Shown here in pieces: positions 22,889 to 33,871 of a stretch of DNA of 64,000 nucleotides. Position 1 is the stretch's first letter, and every line of letters starts with the position of its first letter. Location of the stretch: NCBI GenBank assembly GCA_021029095.1, contig JAJOHG010000045.1:124001-188000 (forward strand), in the 5' to 3' direction. The translations under genes were made by a program, and so were the position numbers. This stretch comes from Phellopilus nigrolimitatus (taxonomy: Eukaryota; Basidiomycota; Agaricomycetes; Hymenochaetales; Hymenochaetaceae). The notes under the pieces were generated by a model. It had not been told where the DNA came from. It worked only from the letters and a program-made list of their open reading frames with translations, and searched no databases.

Positions 22889-24695
22889 ATGCATATTAAC
22901 ACGGTCTTTTCCAACACGGAAATCCGCAGCTTAGTCTTTTCTTTGATCTCGAAACGAGACAACGCGCGCTGTTCTCGGGTCTGTCGTCTGTGGAAGGACG
23001 TCGCATTGGACATCGTATGGGAGGAAGTGGATGGGCTGCTTCCCTTCCTGAACCTTCTGGCACCCATGAAGGTTATTGAACATAAGAAGGTGTGTAACGT
23101 CGGATCCTTCAAATCTTTACGAAGTATTGACATACGCAGTCGGGGCCAGGTTCGGGGCCAGACTCGGAGTCCGGGTCGAATGCTTATGATGACAAATCGG
23201 CGGTGAGCAGTGTGATATAGTGTAAAACTATTAGCGATTATTGAAATATGTGAGCCAGGATTTCACTCGTCGTCTATGCCAAGAGGATTGGAAAAAATTC
23301 TTAACGTACTCCAAACGCGTCAAACATCTGGCAGTTAGTTCTATCCTTAGAAGCAAAGAACTTCCCCGTGCCGCGCGCTGGCATCCACGTCAATATTCAC
23401 AAATCGAACTTGACGACAACGCCTTTGCGCAGATCGTCGAATCCTGTCCACGAGTTGCTTTCCCAAATATTTCGACTCTCTCTGTCAAAGATATCCGGGA
23501 CTCGTGGATGAAACACGTAGAATTCTTCTGTCACAAAACCGTACAGAAACTTTCACTCGCCGAACTCGATCTCCGTACGGCGCGTTTTCTCGAAGAAATT
23601 ATCCGAATATCACCACGGATATCAACACTCGTTTTGGGATACATCGACGATGACAAATCCTTAAACAAGAAGATCCTGCCAGCGATACTCTCTAGATTAA
23701 CATGTTTGATCGATCTGCAGCAGCATCATGAATGTGTCGCCTACCACAACTGGCTACCGAGTCTGGCAACTCTTCCGAGGCTTCGTTACATACGAAATAC
23801 CGCTTCTGACGTTTACCTGAAGTACAAACCCATAACTAGACTTGACTGCGAAAATGTGTTTCCGTCTTTGGAAATCGTCGAATTGGTGGGCGCATTGGGA
23901 GAGTTCAGCCTTCTTTTTAGCTCCCCCGGTGCTTTCAGAAAACTTGTCGTCTTAAGCGTAGACCAATCTCGTCCAGATGTAGAGGGGCTTGCTTCTTTCC
24001 TATTTGCAGTCTCGCACAGTAGTCCTTTGCTGCAAACGATCGCTATCACGAATAGCGACGCGAGGTGGGCTTTCGGCTACGAGGACCCTATCACATTTCA
24101 TACCTTTCGCCCATTGGCCCGTTTGTCTCGACTTCGAAGTTTTGAACTAGTGCATTGGACAGTCCTGAATATTACCGACAGTCAATTTGCCGACATATTC
24201 ATGCACTGCATCTCCTTAGAGACGTTATGGATTATCCAGCATTCTGGCACACGGGATGACCGAAAGAGCTCGCTGACCCTTGGTGTACTCGTATCACTCG
24301 CAGAACATTGTCCGCAAATAACTCGTCTCCGAGTTCGTATCGACTTAGTCACTGTCCCACCTTCAACGCTCGTCTTGCCCACAGCGTTCGCCGGATTGCG
24401 CGTTTTACATCTCGATCGCTCGCCTTTTCCTCAAGATCCCTCAGATGTGGCCATATTTTTGGGGAAGGTCTTGTCAGAGAAATGCAATGTCTACGCAGGC
24501 GATCACCGCTCGCATAAATCATGGAAATACATATTGCCATCGCTCTCTCGGCACTTTGAGCAGAGGCGTGCGGAGCTTCCTCTTCTACCTAAAAACGACG
24601 ACCCCGCTCGCGAGGGCAGGCTAGCTTTGCTGGAGGAGGAGATTGCTACCCTGAAGGCCGCACTTTCATCCGCGAGGGAAGAAACAGCGGCTTAG
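22889..24695 (+). CDS. F-box protein with leucine-rich C-terminal region
   Basis: Probable substrate adaptor of an SCF ubiquitin ligase. Exon 1 (22889-23089) carries the F-box: NTEIRSLVFSLISKRDNARCSRVCRLWKDVALDIVW. Intron 23090-23258 joins EHKK in frame to DFTRRLCQEDWKKFLTYSKR, the usual post-F-box segment of basidiomycete F-box proteins. The body (545 aa in all) shows irregular LRR-like spacing of Leu/Ile (FPNISTLSV, LQTIAITNS, LRSFELVHW, LETLWIIQ, ITRLRVRI, LRVLHLDRS) and ends in a coiled coil (RLALLEEEIATLKAALSSAREE). After the TAG at 24693 the same frame continues as coiled coil for about 60 codons (ENSALKDRISALQRLVSEQG) to about 24,870, so the tail was probably cut by a point mutation. 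Confidence 0.85.
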
Positions 24696-24869
24696 AGGGC
24701 AGAAGCGGGCGTCGCAGGAAAAGCACGGAAGGACGAGAACTCGGCTTTGAAAGACAGGATCTCAGCCCTGCAGCGGCTCGTCAGCGAGCAAGGCAGGGCA
24801 CTGGGAGAGCTGCTCGAAAGCAAGGCCAGCGCAGAGAATGGCCCGCGTTCGCGGACGGGCCGAGGCTAG

Positions 24870-27700
24870 TGCCGCCTGATTCGAGTTTCTCAAGAGTCGA
24901 AATGTTTCGAAGTGCTCGTAAGAAAGGTATGTTCCTAGCTGCTATTACTTGCATATACTCATAATAAATCCATTAACGTTCCTTTTTAGATTGTCAGCAT
25001 TCTACATCGCCTCTTTATTCTTGAGAGTATCATCCTCGCGGCTGGTTTGTTTTCGATTAATGATTGTAGTCGGCGTGCGTTCTCGATTGCTCCTGTGAAA
25101 CCCGAGAGTGGACCTTTCGCGAAGATTGGCAACATCATTATTAAAAAAAACCATTCTTGCTCGCCAAAAAAAAGCTCGAGATAATTTAGCCGCGACAGAC
25201 ATCGCGATGAACCGGCGTTGTACATGTACATAGATAGTATTCGATGTCCGACCTGTGTATTCATGCTAGCCATCGCTCAGTAAGTTCCCACCGGATAGGA
25301 TTACTGTAAGCATCCGATCATTCCCCGCACATTTACCGAGCGATGATTTGTGCCGCGCCATCGCTATTCCCTCCAAGTCGCCGCCGTCGGTATTGGAAGC
25401 CGGACCAGAATGTCGATAAGGGCGAGTCGGCCTCAGAGCTCACACCGCGGTGCTTTTCGTTTTCGCTCTTGTATCCATATTTGTCATTGCCGGGGCGCGG
25501 TGTGCAGCGCTGTCGAAGAGTGCCGCTGCAGGACGTTGCAGCCAAATCGGCGCAGCGGCGCGCCGCGAAACCGAAACCGAAAGCCGGAGACGCGTCGCTG
25601 GGACAGTGAGCGGTGTGCAGTCGCGCACGCGGGCGCTGCGTGTCCGCGCGGCAGTGGTTACTGTGTGCTGGGCATAAGAGGGGGAGAAGAATAATAGACA
25701 AGAAGGGAAGGAAAAGGAGCCTGCGCCGTAGATATCCTTTACGGGCTCAATCGAGCCCTGCTCGAGACCTACATTCCCGGCCCGCGTACTGGTACCACCG
25801 AACCTTGGTGTTTTTGCTTCGCTTCCTGGAGGCCATCTACACACGCGCCACTACCGCTCAAGTCCTGGGATCCCGCAGGTGGTGTCCCATCTCCGTTTCA
25901 GCTTGCCGCTAAGGTGTAACGCGTGGCATTCTAAGCCTCCAGTGTTTTCAACAGTGAGCGGAGTCGGTCTGCGCGCCTTGGGCCATGGAGGACACCAGAG
26001 TGCCAGACTGTACTGTACCGCAAGCAAGCCACCGAGTCAAAAGGGCGTATCGACACGCGTATAATTCGAAGGCCAGCATAATGCACGGTACGCGCGCGTC
26101 TAGGTCGCACAAGTCTGCAAAAAAAAAAAAAAATCCAGGTGTGAGATTGATAGGTAGGACGGGAGACACGAACGGATGTCTTACTCTTGGTCATCTAAAG
26201 GCATTTGGCGCAACACACTTCAAACTCGGCAACCGTCGCGCTCTGTGCTCCCACTCCGCCGAGGCGCACGCGCGCTTGCACGAGCTGCTGTAGGCCAGTG
26301 GGCTTGCCTCTGCCTGACGCTGTTTCGATATGCAAGGCAAGCGCGCTCGCCGAGTAACCCTGTGGCGTGCTTTATGGAGTGGACGCGCTGCCTTCAATTA
26401 TCCGCGTTCGCACTCCGCATCCGCTTCAGCTTCTGCGCTTCGTCTTTGAGCTGTGGGCGCCTGCGCTCGCTCGACCTGCGAGGCGCACCCCCCGAATATG
26501 AAAACGAAGATCGACGCGATAGATAAGGAGAAGAGCGAGCTCACCTCGAAAGTCACCGATATGGAGTTAGATGTGGGATGCGATGTTCTTCCTGGAGGCA
26601 AGAGATATGATCGAGAAAGGAGAGGGTACCGTGTCTGAGGCGGCGGCGATTCGTGGATGCACGCGCCCACGGAACATGCGACTGTACTTGGTTTCGCGTC
26701 GCTACGTCTTTGAAGAATATGTGCTGCGCCCGCCGTCGCTCGACGGGCTCCAACGAATACACGACCGCGGCCACGGCCGAACCGATCGTTCGAACGCGGA
26801 AACCGCATGCCCCGTCCCGCGCGGGCCCGTCCCAGAGTTCGGCGTTCGCGTCGCAACTGTCTTCGCGTTCTGCACCCAGCGGCCGTTGGCGTTGGCATTG
26901 GCGTTGGCATTTCTTCTGATCCTGTCGTTCGACGACTCGGACGTTTTTCCTGTATCAACGCACTCAACAGCGCGAAGAACGTCTCATATATGTACGCCGC
27001 CACGCGCACCCGCATGTGCTTCCGCGCGGGATACGCACCGATAAGCCACACACAAAACGTCCCGCGCGGCAAGTTCCAGCCTGGTGGTTACACACACCGC
27101 GAGGGCACCAAACGAAGCAAGCACGAAGCGCCAAGCGCCACACGTGTTTGTCCGGCAGACGCGTCGGGGCGAATGCGGCTGCGAACGGCCACGCCGGGCA
27201 GGAGAGAGCGATTCGGCAGGGGCGGCAGGGGCCGGCAGCGCGCGGCACGGAGTTGATGCGGCCGGATGCGGGTATAGGAGGTGACGGAGCGTACGTGATG
27301 GGCGGGGATCAGCACGGCGAGAAGGGCAGGCGGACGCGGAGATCCGGAAGATCAGGCGGAGGCGCGCGGTCTGTGTCGACGGCGCGTGCGCTAGAAGGCC
27401 CAGGGCTGTGCTCGATCTGCATCGCCGATTTCGATTTCAACTCGAGCGAGAGAGACGGTTTTGTACGCGCTCAGCGTGCATCAAGGGCCATGTCCGTCAT
27501 TAGGAGAGAGAGCACTGATCGCCATTTCATCTTTTACTTTAGCGGAAGACAGAAGGAAAGAAAAGTAAAAGAGTAAAGAGTTAAGAGTAAAACATACGGA
27601 TAACGGGTGTTTCAGAAATCAACTAGCCCTCTTCGGCTCGTCTCATTTTTCCCTTTTTTTCTCGTCTTCGGCATCAGCAAGCCGCGCCCTGGCACGGCCA
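24870..27700. other. Long stretch without a supported gene
   Basis: AT-rich to about 25,300, then GC-rich. Long open frames on both strands in 25,340-27,580 are Arg/Ala/Ser-rich and appear in several overlapping frames, as expected of GC-rich non-coding DNA. A + frame at about 26,570-26,760 (FFLEARDMIEKGEGTVSEAA, YVFEEYVLRPPSLDGLQRI) looks more protein-like and could be a small gene remnant. A run of 15 A lies near 26,118. Confidence 0.4.
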
Positions 27701-27745
27701 ATCGAGCTGCCCACACTCCATTTCTGCGACTCGCAAGGGGCGCCT

Positions 27746-27750
27746 TATAA
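27746..27750 (+). promoter_or_regulatory. TATA element of the deacetylase gene
   Basis: TATAA 83 nt before the ATG, followed by a C/T-rich leader with long CCCTCCC tracts, a usual fungal arrangement. Confidence 0.45.
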
Positions 27751-27832
27751 CCATGCGTGCCCCTCTCCCCGGGCAGCCTCAGGTCCAGTCGCTCGCTCCC
27801 CCTCCCCTCCCCTCCCTCCCTCTCTCCACACC

Positions 27833-29425
27833 ATGCTCGTCCTCCCCCGGCCCGCGTCTGCGTCCGCCGCCCTCGTCGTCGTCGTCGCTGCGCTCTCTCT
27901 CGCCGTCTCTGTACACGCCCACCCGCATCCCGCGCCCGGCAGCAGCCGCACGCGCGCCGCCCAGCCCCTCCCCGCGACCTGGTACCACGACGCCGACCAC
28001 CCCGTGCACGCCCTCTTCCGCCGGCAGCCCGCGCCCGCCAGCCTCGGCCGGCGCGCCGCGAACGCGACACCCTCCGTCGGCTCTGACAGTGCGTGCCCCC
28101 CCCTCCCCCCCCGCTTCACTTCTCTCTTCTCTTCTCCCCTGACGATCATTCATTCATCCCCCGCCCGCCTCGTATATCTTTCCCACGCCCCCTTCTCCCG
28201 CGCATCACGTGCGCGTCCAGGCTGGACGGCGCAGTACCCCGCCTCGACGCCCGACGCCGCGCAGCTGCCCGCCGCGTGGACCGCCGCGCTCGCCGCCGCC
28301 GTCGCCGCGGGGCACATCCCGGACTACCCGCCCTCCGCGGAGAGCGGCGGCGCGGGGCCCGTGTACCCCGGCGCGCTCAACGCGGACCGCAACAACGCGA
28401 CGATCTGCGCCGCGACGGACCGCGAGTGCCGCATCCCCGGCGACATCTGGGACGCCCCGGATGGCATTATGGGCATCGGCTTCGACGACGGCCCGACCGA
28501 GGTGAGTACAGTCTGTCTGTTGAGGGGAGGCGGCGCGTCCCGGCCCGCGTCGAGGCGCCCCCGTTCCTTTCTTTCTCCCACGCTCCGCGCTGACGCGCCC
28601 TGTCTCCGCCAGGACTCGCCGACGCTCTACGCCTTCCTGCGCGCGCAGAACCAGACCGCGACGCACTACATGATCGGGCTGAACATCCTCTCCAACTGGC
28701 AGGAGTTCCTCATCGCGTCGACCGTCAACAACGACGACATCGCCGTGCACACGTGGACGCACCCGTACATGACGACGCTGTCCAACGCGGACGTGCTCGC
28801 GCAGCTCGCGTGGACGATGCAGATCATCTACGACTCCACCGGCGGGCGCGTCCCGCGCTTCTGGCGCCCGCCGTACGGCGACATCGACACGCGCGTCTCC
28901 GCGATCGCGTCCTCCGTCCTCGGGCTCACCGCCGTGCTCTGGAACCAGGACACCGAGGACTGGAGCGTCGGCTCGCCGGGCGGCACCACGCTCCCGGCCA
29001 TCCAAACGAACATGCAGACCTGGCTCACGGGCACGAAGATGCCCGGGCTCATCATACTCGAGCACGAGCTGAACAACAACACGATCGGCGCGTTCATGGC
29101 CGCCTGGCCGCTCGCGCACCAGAACAACTGGACGACCGTCAGCCAGGCGCGCCTCAACGCGAGCGCGGGGCCCGAGCAGGACGGCCGCGAGACGGACGCG
29201 GCGTTCAACAGCCTCATACCCGCCTCGTCCTCGGCGGCGGCACCGAGCGCGGCATCGGCGAGCGCGGCGTCCGCGAGCGCCAGCGCCAGCGCCGCTTCTG
29301 CGTCCGCGAGCGCGAGTGCAGCCGCGAAGGCGGGCGATACGGCCAGCGCTGCTGCCCAGACGGCCGCCCCGGCCTTCCTCGGCCTGCTCGCCGCAGCAGC
29401 AGTCGCGGCGCTCGCAGTCGCCTAA
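27833..29425 (+). CDS. Chitin deacetylase, secreted and probably GPI-anchored
   Basis: Converts chitin to chitosan in the cell wall. Exons 27833-28088, 28221-28501 and 28613-29425 give 449 aa. An N-terminal signal peptide (ALVVVVAALSLAVSVHA) is followed by a Pro-rich stretch and the NodB polysaccharide-deacetylase domain with all main motifs: GFDDGPTE, HTWTHP, RPPYGDIDTR, WNQDTEDW and LEHEL. The tail is a Ser/Ala repeat ending in a hydrophobic segment (AFLGLLAAAAVAALAVA), typical of a GPI signal. Intron 1 (132 nt) is a multiple of three with no stop, so intron retention would keep the frame. Exon 3 is duplicated at 14.5-15.4 kb. This gene straddles the inner edge of the right repeat arm, so it is the source copy. 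Confidence 0.93.
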   Translation: MLVLPRPASASAALVVVVAALSLAVSVHAHPHPAPGSSRTRAAQPLPATWYHDADHPVHALFRRQPAPASLGRRAANATPSVGSDSACPPLPPRFTSLFSSPLTIIHSSPARLVYLSHAPFSRASRARPGWTAQYPASTPDAAQLPAAWTAALAAAVAAGHIPDYPPSAESGGAGPVYPGALNADRNNATICAATDRECRIPGDIWDAPDGIMGIGFDDGPTEVSTVCLLRGGGASRPASRRPRSFLSPTLRADAPCLRQDSPTLYAFLRAQNQTATHYMIGLNILSNWQEFLIASTVNNDDIAVHTWTHPYMTTLSNADVLAQLAWTMQIIYDSTGGRVPRFWRPPYGDIDTRVSAIASSVLGLTAVLWNQDTEDWSVGSPGGTTLPAIQTNMQTWLTGTKMPGLIILEHELNNNTIGAFMAAWPLAHQNNWTTVSQARLNASAGPEQDGRETDAAFNSLIPASSSAAAPSAASASAASASASASAASASASASAAAKAGDTASAAAQTAAPAFLGLLAAAAVAALAVA

Positions 29426-29959
29426 AAGCGTCCCGGACACTCTCCGTTCTTCGAAAAAATATGACATTTGGTTCGAGACGCAAATGGACGCGTTTCCCTG
29501 CACTTATAGTATTGTATTGTATACGGGCGCCTGTTATCCGCCTCCCTGCCCCTCCCGCCTCTGGACAATAACTAGACCCACCCTCCGTACCCTCCGAACT
29601 CTCTTAATCGCTGCAGTACACTTAGCTAGTAGACCCCTCTTCCTTCTCCCTTCTCCCTGCGTCCTTCGTCCCCCCCCCCCCCGCCCCCTTTTCGCTGGTT
29701 TTGTGTTCGGGTCCCTTTTTTTTCGTGACTCTGGGTAGTGTAGTCGCCTCCGCCGCGCTTCGCGTCTGTCTTTCACCGTGTCTTTTTTTGTTACTCTGCG
29801 CTGTGTTCTGTGTTCTGTGGCTTGCTTTCGATTGGCTGAGGGGTGTGTCTGGCTCTCTAGTGCGTCTGAGTGTATGCGTGTATGCTGTGATGAAATGAAA
29901 TGTGCAGATTGGCTACATTCATATCACGCCCTGTCCCCGCCCGCCCATCCCAATGCGCG
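29426..29959. other. Deacetylase 3' flank
   Basis: Pyrimidine-rich, closely matching the reverse complement of 14,014-14,544. Includes a run of 14 C near 29,672. No gene. Confidence 0.6.
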
Positions 29960-31030
29960 TCTGCGAAGTCCGAGAGCGAGCGAACGTACGACCACCAGCA
30001 GCGATTCCCCTCGTGCAGTCGACGCCAGGGCGCAGTCCGTCGCGTCGCGTCGGCTCCGCAGAGCATCGTGTTTTTCCGTACCAGTGCATGGCGCCCGCGT
30101 CGGGTTGCACTTGCGTCTCTCTCTCTCGGCCACCGTGGTGCGCAATACGTCCTGTCGAGTCTACCGCGGGAACCGCACGCGACACAGCAGTGGGGATGCG
30201 CATTCGACGGCCTGGACTCCGCTCGCACAGTACGCCAGCAGGAGCCCCCCGCACAGCGACACTCATCCAAGCTCCTCCAGGCGCGCGGGTGGCGGTGCAC
30301 GGGTGCGCATGCTGTGCAGGCATCATCCAGATGGCGCGCTCAGGCGGACCATGCGTACTTGAACAGCTGCTGTATCGCCTGGCACCTCGTCGCCAAAGCC
30401 TATAATTGGCGGAGCACGTTGATGAGGATCTGTTATCTTCAGGCCCTGCCCGCTCCCTATGCAATGACATACAGTGAACTGCTTGCGTTCTTTACCACCG
30501 CTCCCCTGCACAATGACATACGGCGGACCACTTGCGTTCTTTACCATCTCTTGAGACGCGTGCTTGGAGAGCACGCCTGTGCGAGGCTGGCCCGGCTCTG
30601 TCTCGCAGAGCTCGGCAGGGCCAAAGACGTCCCCCTATCCTAGTTTCCGACGCCCATGACGGGCAGGGCACCCGCATACTGGAGCTGAACATTGCATTCT
30701 GCCCATCGCAACCAGTTCTACAAACTGGCTCTGTGCAGATGCGCTTGCTTTGCCAGAAGTGCTGCTTGACGACAGCTTCCTGCCGAGTTTTGTCGCATTG
30801 GAAGGACATTGCCCTTGCCACTTTGTCTTCCAAGCCCTTTGATACAATGCTTTTTTCAATGTGCCAAGTGTCTCATTGCGGCCCTCGTGCATAGGTAAAC
30901 ACATTCTGCATATGACATTTTCCAAAAATCGATCATTGCATCGCTGAGGCGTGCATACAGAGTACAGAATGCGTGTGCAAATATCTACATTGAGCATGAG
31001 ATTCTTGCATACGAGTCCCACCACATGCAT
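29960..31030 (-). pseudogene. Decayed Argonaute C
   Basis: On - it reads the same series as copies A and B (KNLMLNVDICTRILYSV, a PAZ remnant, SQEMVKNASGPPYV), then an internally deleted PIWI part in which sequence before and after the TKLGG block is joined. Broken in all frames. Confidence 0.8.
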
Positions 31031-31165
31031 TCTTATTATACAATGGAACCAGAGATTGTGGTTGTCATGACAAGACCATTGCATCCCTGCAAAACTGTTG
31101 CGCTTTGCAATAGTCTTGAGGTTGAGGTGGGCTTTGATGTGCTCATTGCTGCTTGGAGCTGCACG

Positions 31166-31172
31166 TATAAAA
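31166..31172 (+). promoter_or_regulatory. TATA box of small gene C
   Basis: TATAAAA followed by GGCCCTGTGTGTTC, 112 nt before the ATG, as in the two other copies. Confidence 0.7.
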
Positions 31173-31283
31173 GGCCCTGTGTGTTCTTCAGAACTCCATC
31201 AATTGAACACAGTCCCAGCACCAGCCCACAGAGCCCCTCAACAGCTTTCAACAAATTTTAAAGCAAAACAATCAACTTACAGG

Positions 31284-31670
31284 ATGCCAAGTACAAAAGA
31301 TATGAGCGTGAGTTTGCAACTAGGACTGAAAACGTCCTGGACCCTGAGACATGCCTGTGATTACAGGAAACTCAGGCTGAAAATATAATTAATGCAGGAA
31401 AATGGCTAGATGTAACAGAAGGCATTCCTATCTCTCTTAAGTTCCCTTTCAAAGAGACGAGGGGTGATCTTGAACATCACCGTAAATGTGAGTATTTCGG
31501 ACTGGGATCTGTCCCTAATGTTTTTCCACATTGCTGACTAGTTTCGCTTTCCTAAAGCTGCCATAAAAGAGGGTTGCAGATTCTACACGAAAATGTATCG
31601 CTTTGGTGGCCTAGTGTTCCTGACCTGCGACCCGAAAGCATTTGAGAGATTGGCAAGAAACATATTATAA
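31284..31670 (+). CDS. Small gene of undescribed family, member C
   Basis: Exons 31284-31307, 31367-31487 and 31558-31670 give 85 codons plus stop, with GT-AG introns of 59 and 70 nt. The protein begins MPSTKDMS and contains GKWLDVTEGIPISLKFPFKE and AIKEGCRFYTKMYRFGGL, ending FERLARNIL. Relative to A and B the third donor (GTAAG) has become ATAAG, so exon 3 reads through to a TAA and the fourth exon is lost. Exon 3 is unlike member B after its first dozen codons even though flanking introns match almost base for base. No known domain, signal peptide or membrane span. Confidence 0.7.
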
Positions 31671-32533
31671 GCTGCGAAATCTTGAGAAATCTCGGACCGA
31701 AGTCCACTTAAACATGTACTTTCCTAAACAGACATACTGTAATTATGACCATGAAGTATGTGTAGCTAGTGCACATGTACGTACTTGATCTCTTATCTAT
31801 TTGCCTCATCGGCAGAGTTCAGTACTAGTAGGTTAAGCAAAACCAGCCTTTTTCTAATACTCTCAAAAAATAAACTAAAGCTAAGATGAGCTTCAACATA
31901 GACAGTTCACATAACTCATATGTCTGAACAGTGGCCTAGATCACAGTCTCTAATTGATGGGATTGTGAAGTGTTAAACAGTCTATATGCTATCAGGGAAA
32001 TCCTGTTGCTGAAATCAGTGGGACAATCTACGTAAAATATTCTTGGAGTTTTGCAAAATGCTATTTTGAATTACTCTCCAGCCCTATCTTCCATTCCTCT
32101 CTGTTCAAATTCATTATATTATATAACATTCTATTCATACTGCTGTTTCAACATTGAGCACGAGCTCTGGACAGAGCCTGTCCGAGAAGATAGACTGGCC
32201 AAGTTCGGGTGTGCATGGTATCCGGCATGGAGCTGTCATAGTCGGAGTGGGATGTTACTGTTCGAAAGGTCTTTTGAGCCGCAGGAAAATACCGATGGGC
32301 AGCGCGTCCTTAGCTAAGTGTTGAGCGATCATTTTCAAGCTGCTATCCTGCAGATGAACATGATGGAAAGAAGCGCTCCTGCAAGCTAACCAGCGCTACG
32401 CAGCGCCCTCGTGCAATTGCGCTTCTCGCTGGCTCAACGTGTTTCCGAATTGCATCTTCGCTTCCATGGCGCATCGTTGGCCCGGAACATCACGAAAGCT
32501 TTCAACAACAACCTAACGAATACTGGTAGCGTC
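31671..32533. other. Spacer and shared 3' block, copy C
   Basis: Counterpart in reverse of 11,310-12,107, with the repeated block at about 32,140-32,390. No gene seen. Confidence 0.6.
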
Positions 32534-33871
32534 CTACACCCTTACTTTCATAGTCACTATCTGCGTCTCGTACGGCACGCATATAGCTGTCTGCGTCGCG
32601 ATTGCCAGGCATTGTTGCTTCTCCCTCCAATCTTCACCTTTTACCTATTGCACGGTGCCGTCCAAACCTCGACATATGTTTCACGTCGTCCAAGCGGGTC
32701 CTGCATGAATCGGCCTAAAGAATACAAGCCGACCGTGTCATGGGAAAAGGACTGTTGTGGGTCAAAGTCGTAGAGCCGGAGGGGTGTCTTGAACTCGATC
32801 GACAATGTGAGTGCCGCATACCACCTGCATTGATGAGGATATGTCAGCACGCAGACGAAGACAACAATCCCGCATTTGGGGTGGAAAGAGGAACTGATGT
32901 TTTCCCTTGCAACGGGTTCTCTTCAGATGGTAGAAGCCCCGGGAGAGGCTTAACAATGTCGGACGCAGGCGTCCTTCGCCCTTCAACGTGAGAAACGCGC
33001 CGAACTCCAGGCCAGGAGGCTCACGCTGTCCGTTCAATCTCGTAGTCTCGGCTCCGACCCCTGCGGTGCTGTGACTTAGAAATTTCCGATTCTCTGGTCG
33101 ATTCATGTTGGTCAGCACTTTGTCTTCCTTCCCGCTGATGTATTTCTTGAAGTTCCACACAGCATGGAGGGGCGTGCTAGGAGCGTCCGAAGGGTGCGTG
33201 CGAAGTGGGTGCGCCGAGCATACGGAGAGGGCGGATTGAGTGCCTTAGGCTCAATGAACTCGGACGCAGCGGTTTTGATGGGAGAGAGCAGACCAAAAAT
33301 AAAACGGGCGGAGATGGTTGTCTGGCCCTGTTCTTTGATAAGGGAAAGTGACCTCTCGAACTTCTATTAGGGAACCTACACTTTGAACCATCTCTGCTTC
33401 AATGTTGCACATTTGTTTACCGAGTTTGACAGTCTTCAAGCGTACCTCGAACAGGGCGGCGTGTTGGCGCGTTTCCGAACCTTTGTCCTCTGCTATGACA
33501 AGTGCTTGTGTAGGCCGTAGATAGTACGCCGAGACATGTATAGGATCTAGAAGACCGGGAGAGTGTTTTTTCTGGTGTGCTATGCATGACTCGATTATGA
33601 GCCCGAGGGAATATCCTGAAGAAGAGACATCAATATTATTCAAGTTTGGAAATGAGGAGAAACTAACCTCCGTTCGGTAAGCTGGAAAGAGGAAAGAGAC
33701 AAATCTCGGTTAAACAATATGAAAGGAAGAGAGCGACAATCAAGGAAGGATAGCTCACACAAAAACGGTCCAGTCACCGTCAATATTCCCTCCCCATGTA
33801 CTCTCTTTTCCACCTCCGGTTCCGTCATTCTCTACCTCAATCACCTGAAGCGCTTCGCTGAGGGGCGCCAT
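32534..33871 (-). pseudogene. Hot-dog thioesterase-like, copy C
   Basis: The N-terminal half is the best preserved of the three: MAPLSEALQVIEVENDGTGGGK, STWGGNIDGDWTVFV, LPNGGYSLGLIIESCIAHQKK, HVSAYYLRPTQALVIAEDKG, FEVRLKTVKLGKQMCN. Then one C is missing in the run after ARRT (about 33,210), shifting the frame, and the 22-nt deletion near 32,960 is shared with copy B. The C-terminal part retains LSIEFKTPLRLYDFD and YVEVWTAP, then a TAA. Not functional. Confidence 0.82.

Noticed and set aside
26398..27072. 224-aa open frame on -
   Set aside because: Overlaps long frames on the other strand, has no recognisable motif, and its composition follows local GC content.
28205..29503. 432-aa open frame antisense to the chitin deacetylase (and its counterpart at 14,485-15,390)
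   Set aside because: It follows from the high GC codon bias of the real gene. Composition is Arg/Gly/Ala-rich with no domain, and the sense strand has clear NodB motifs.
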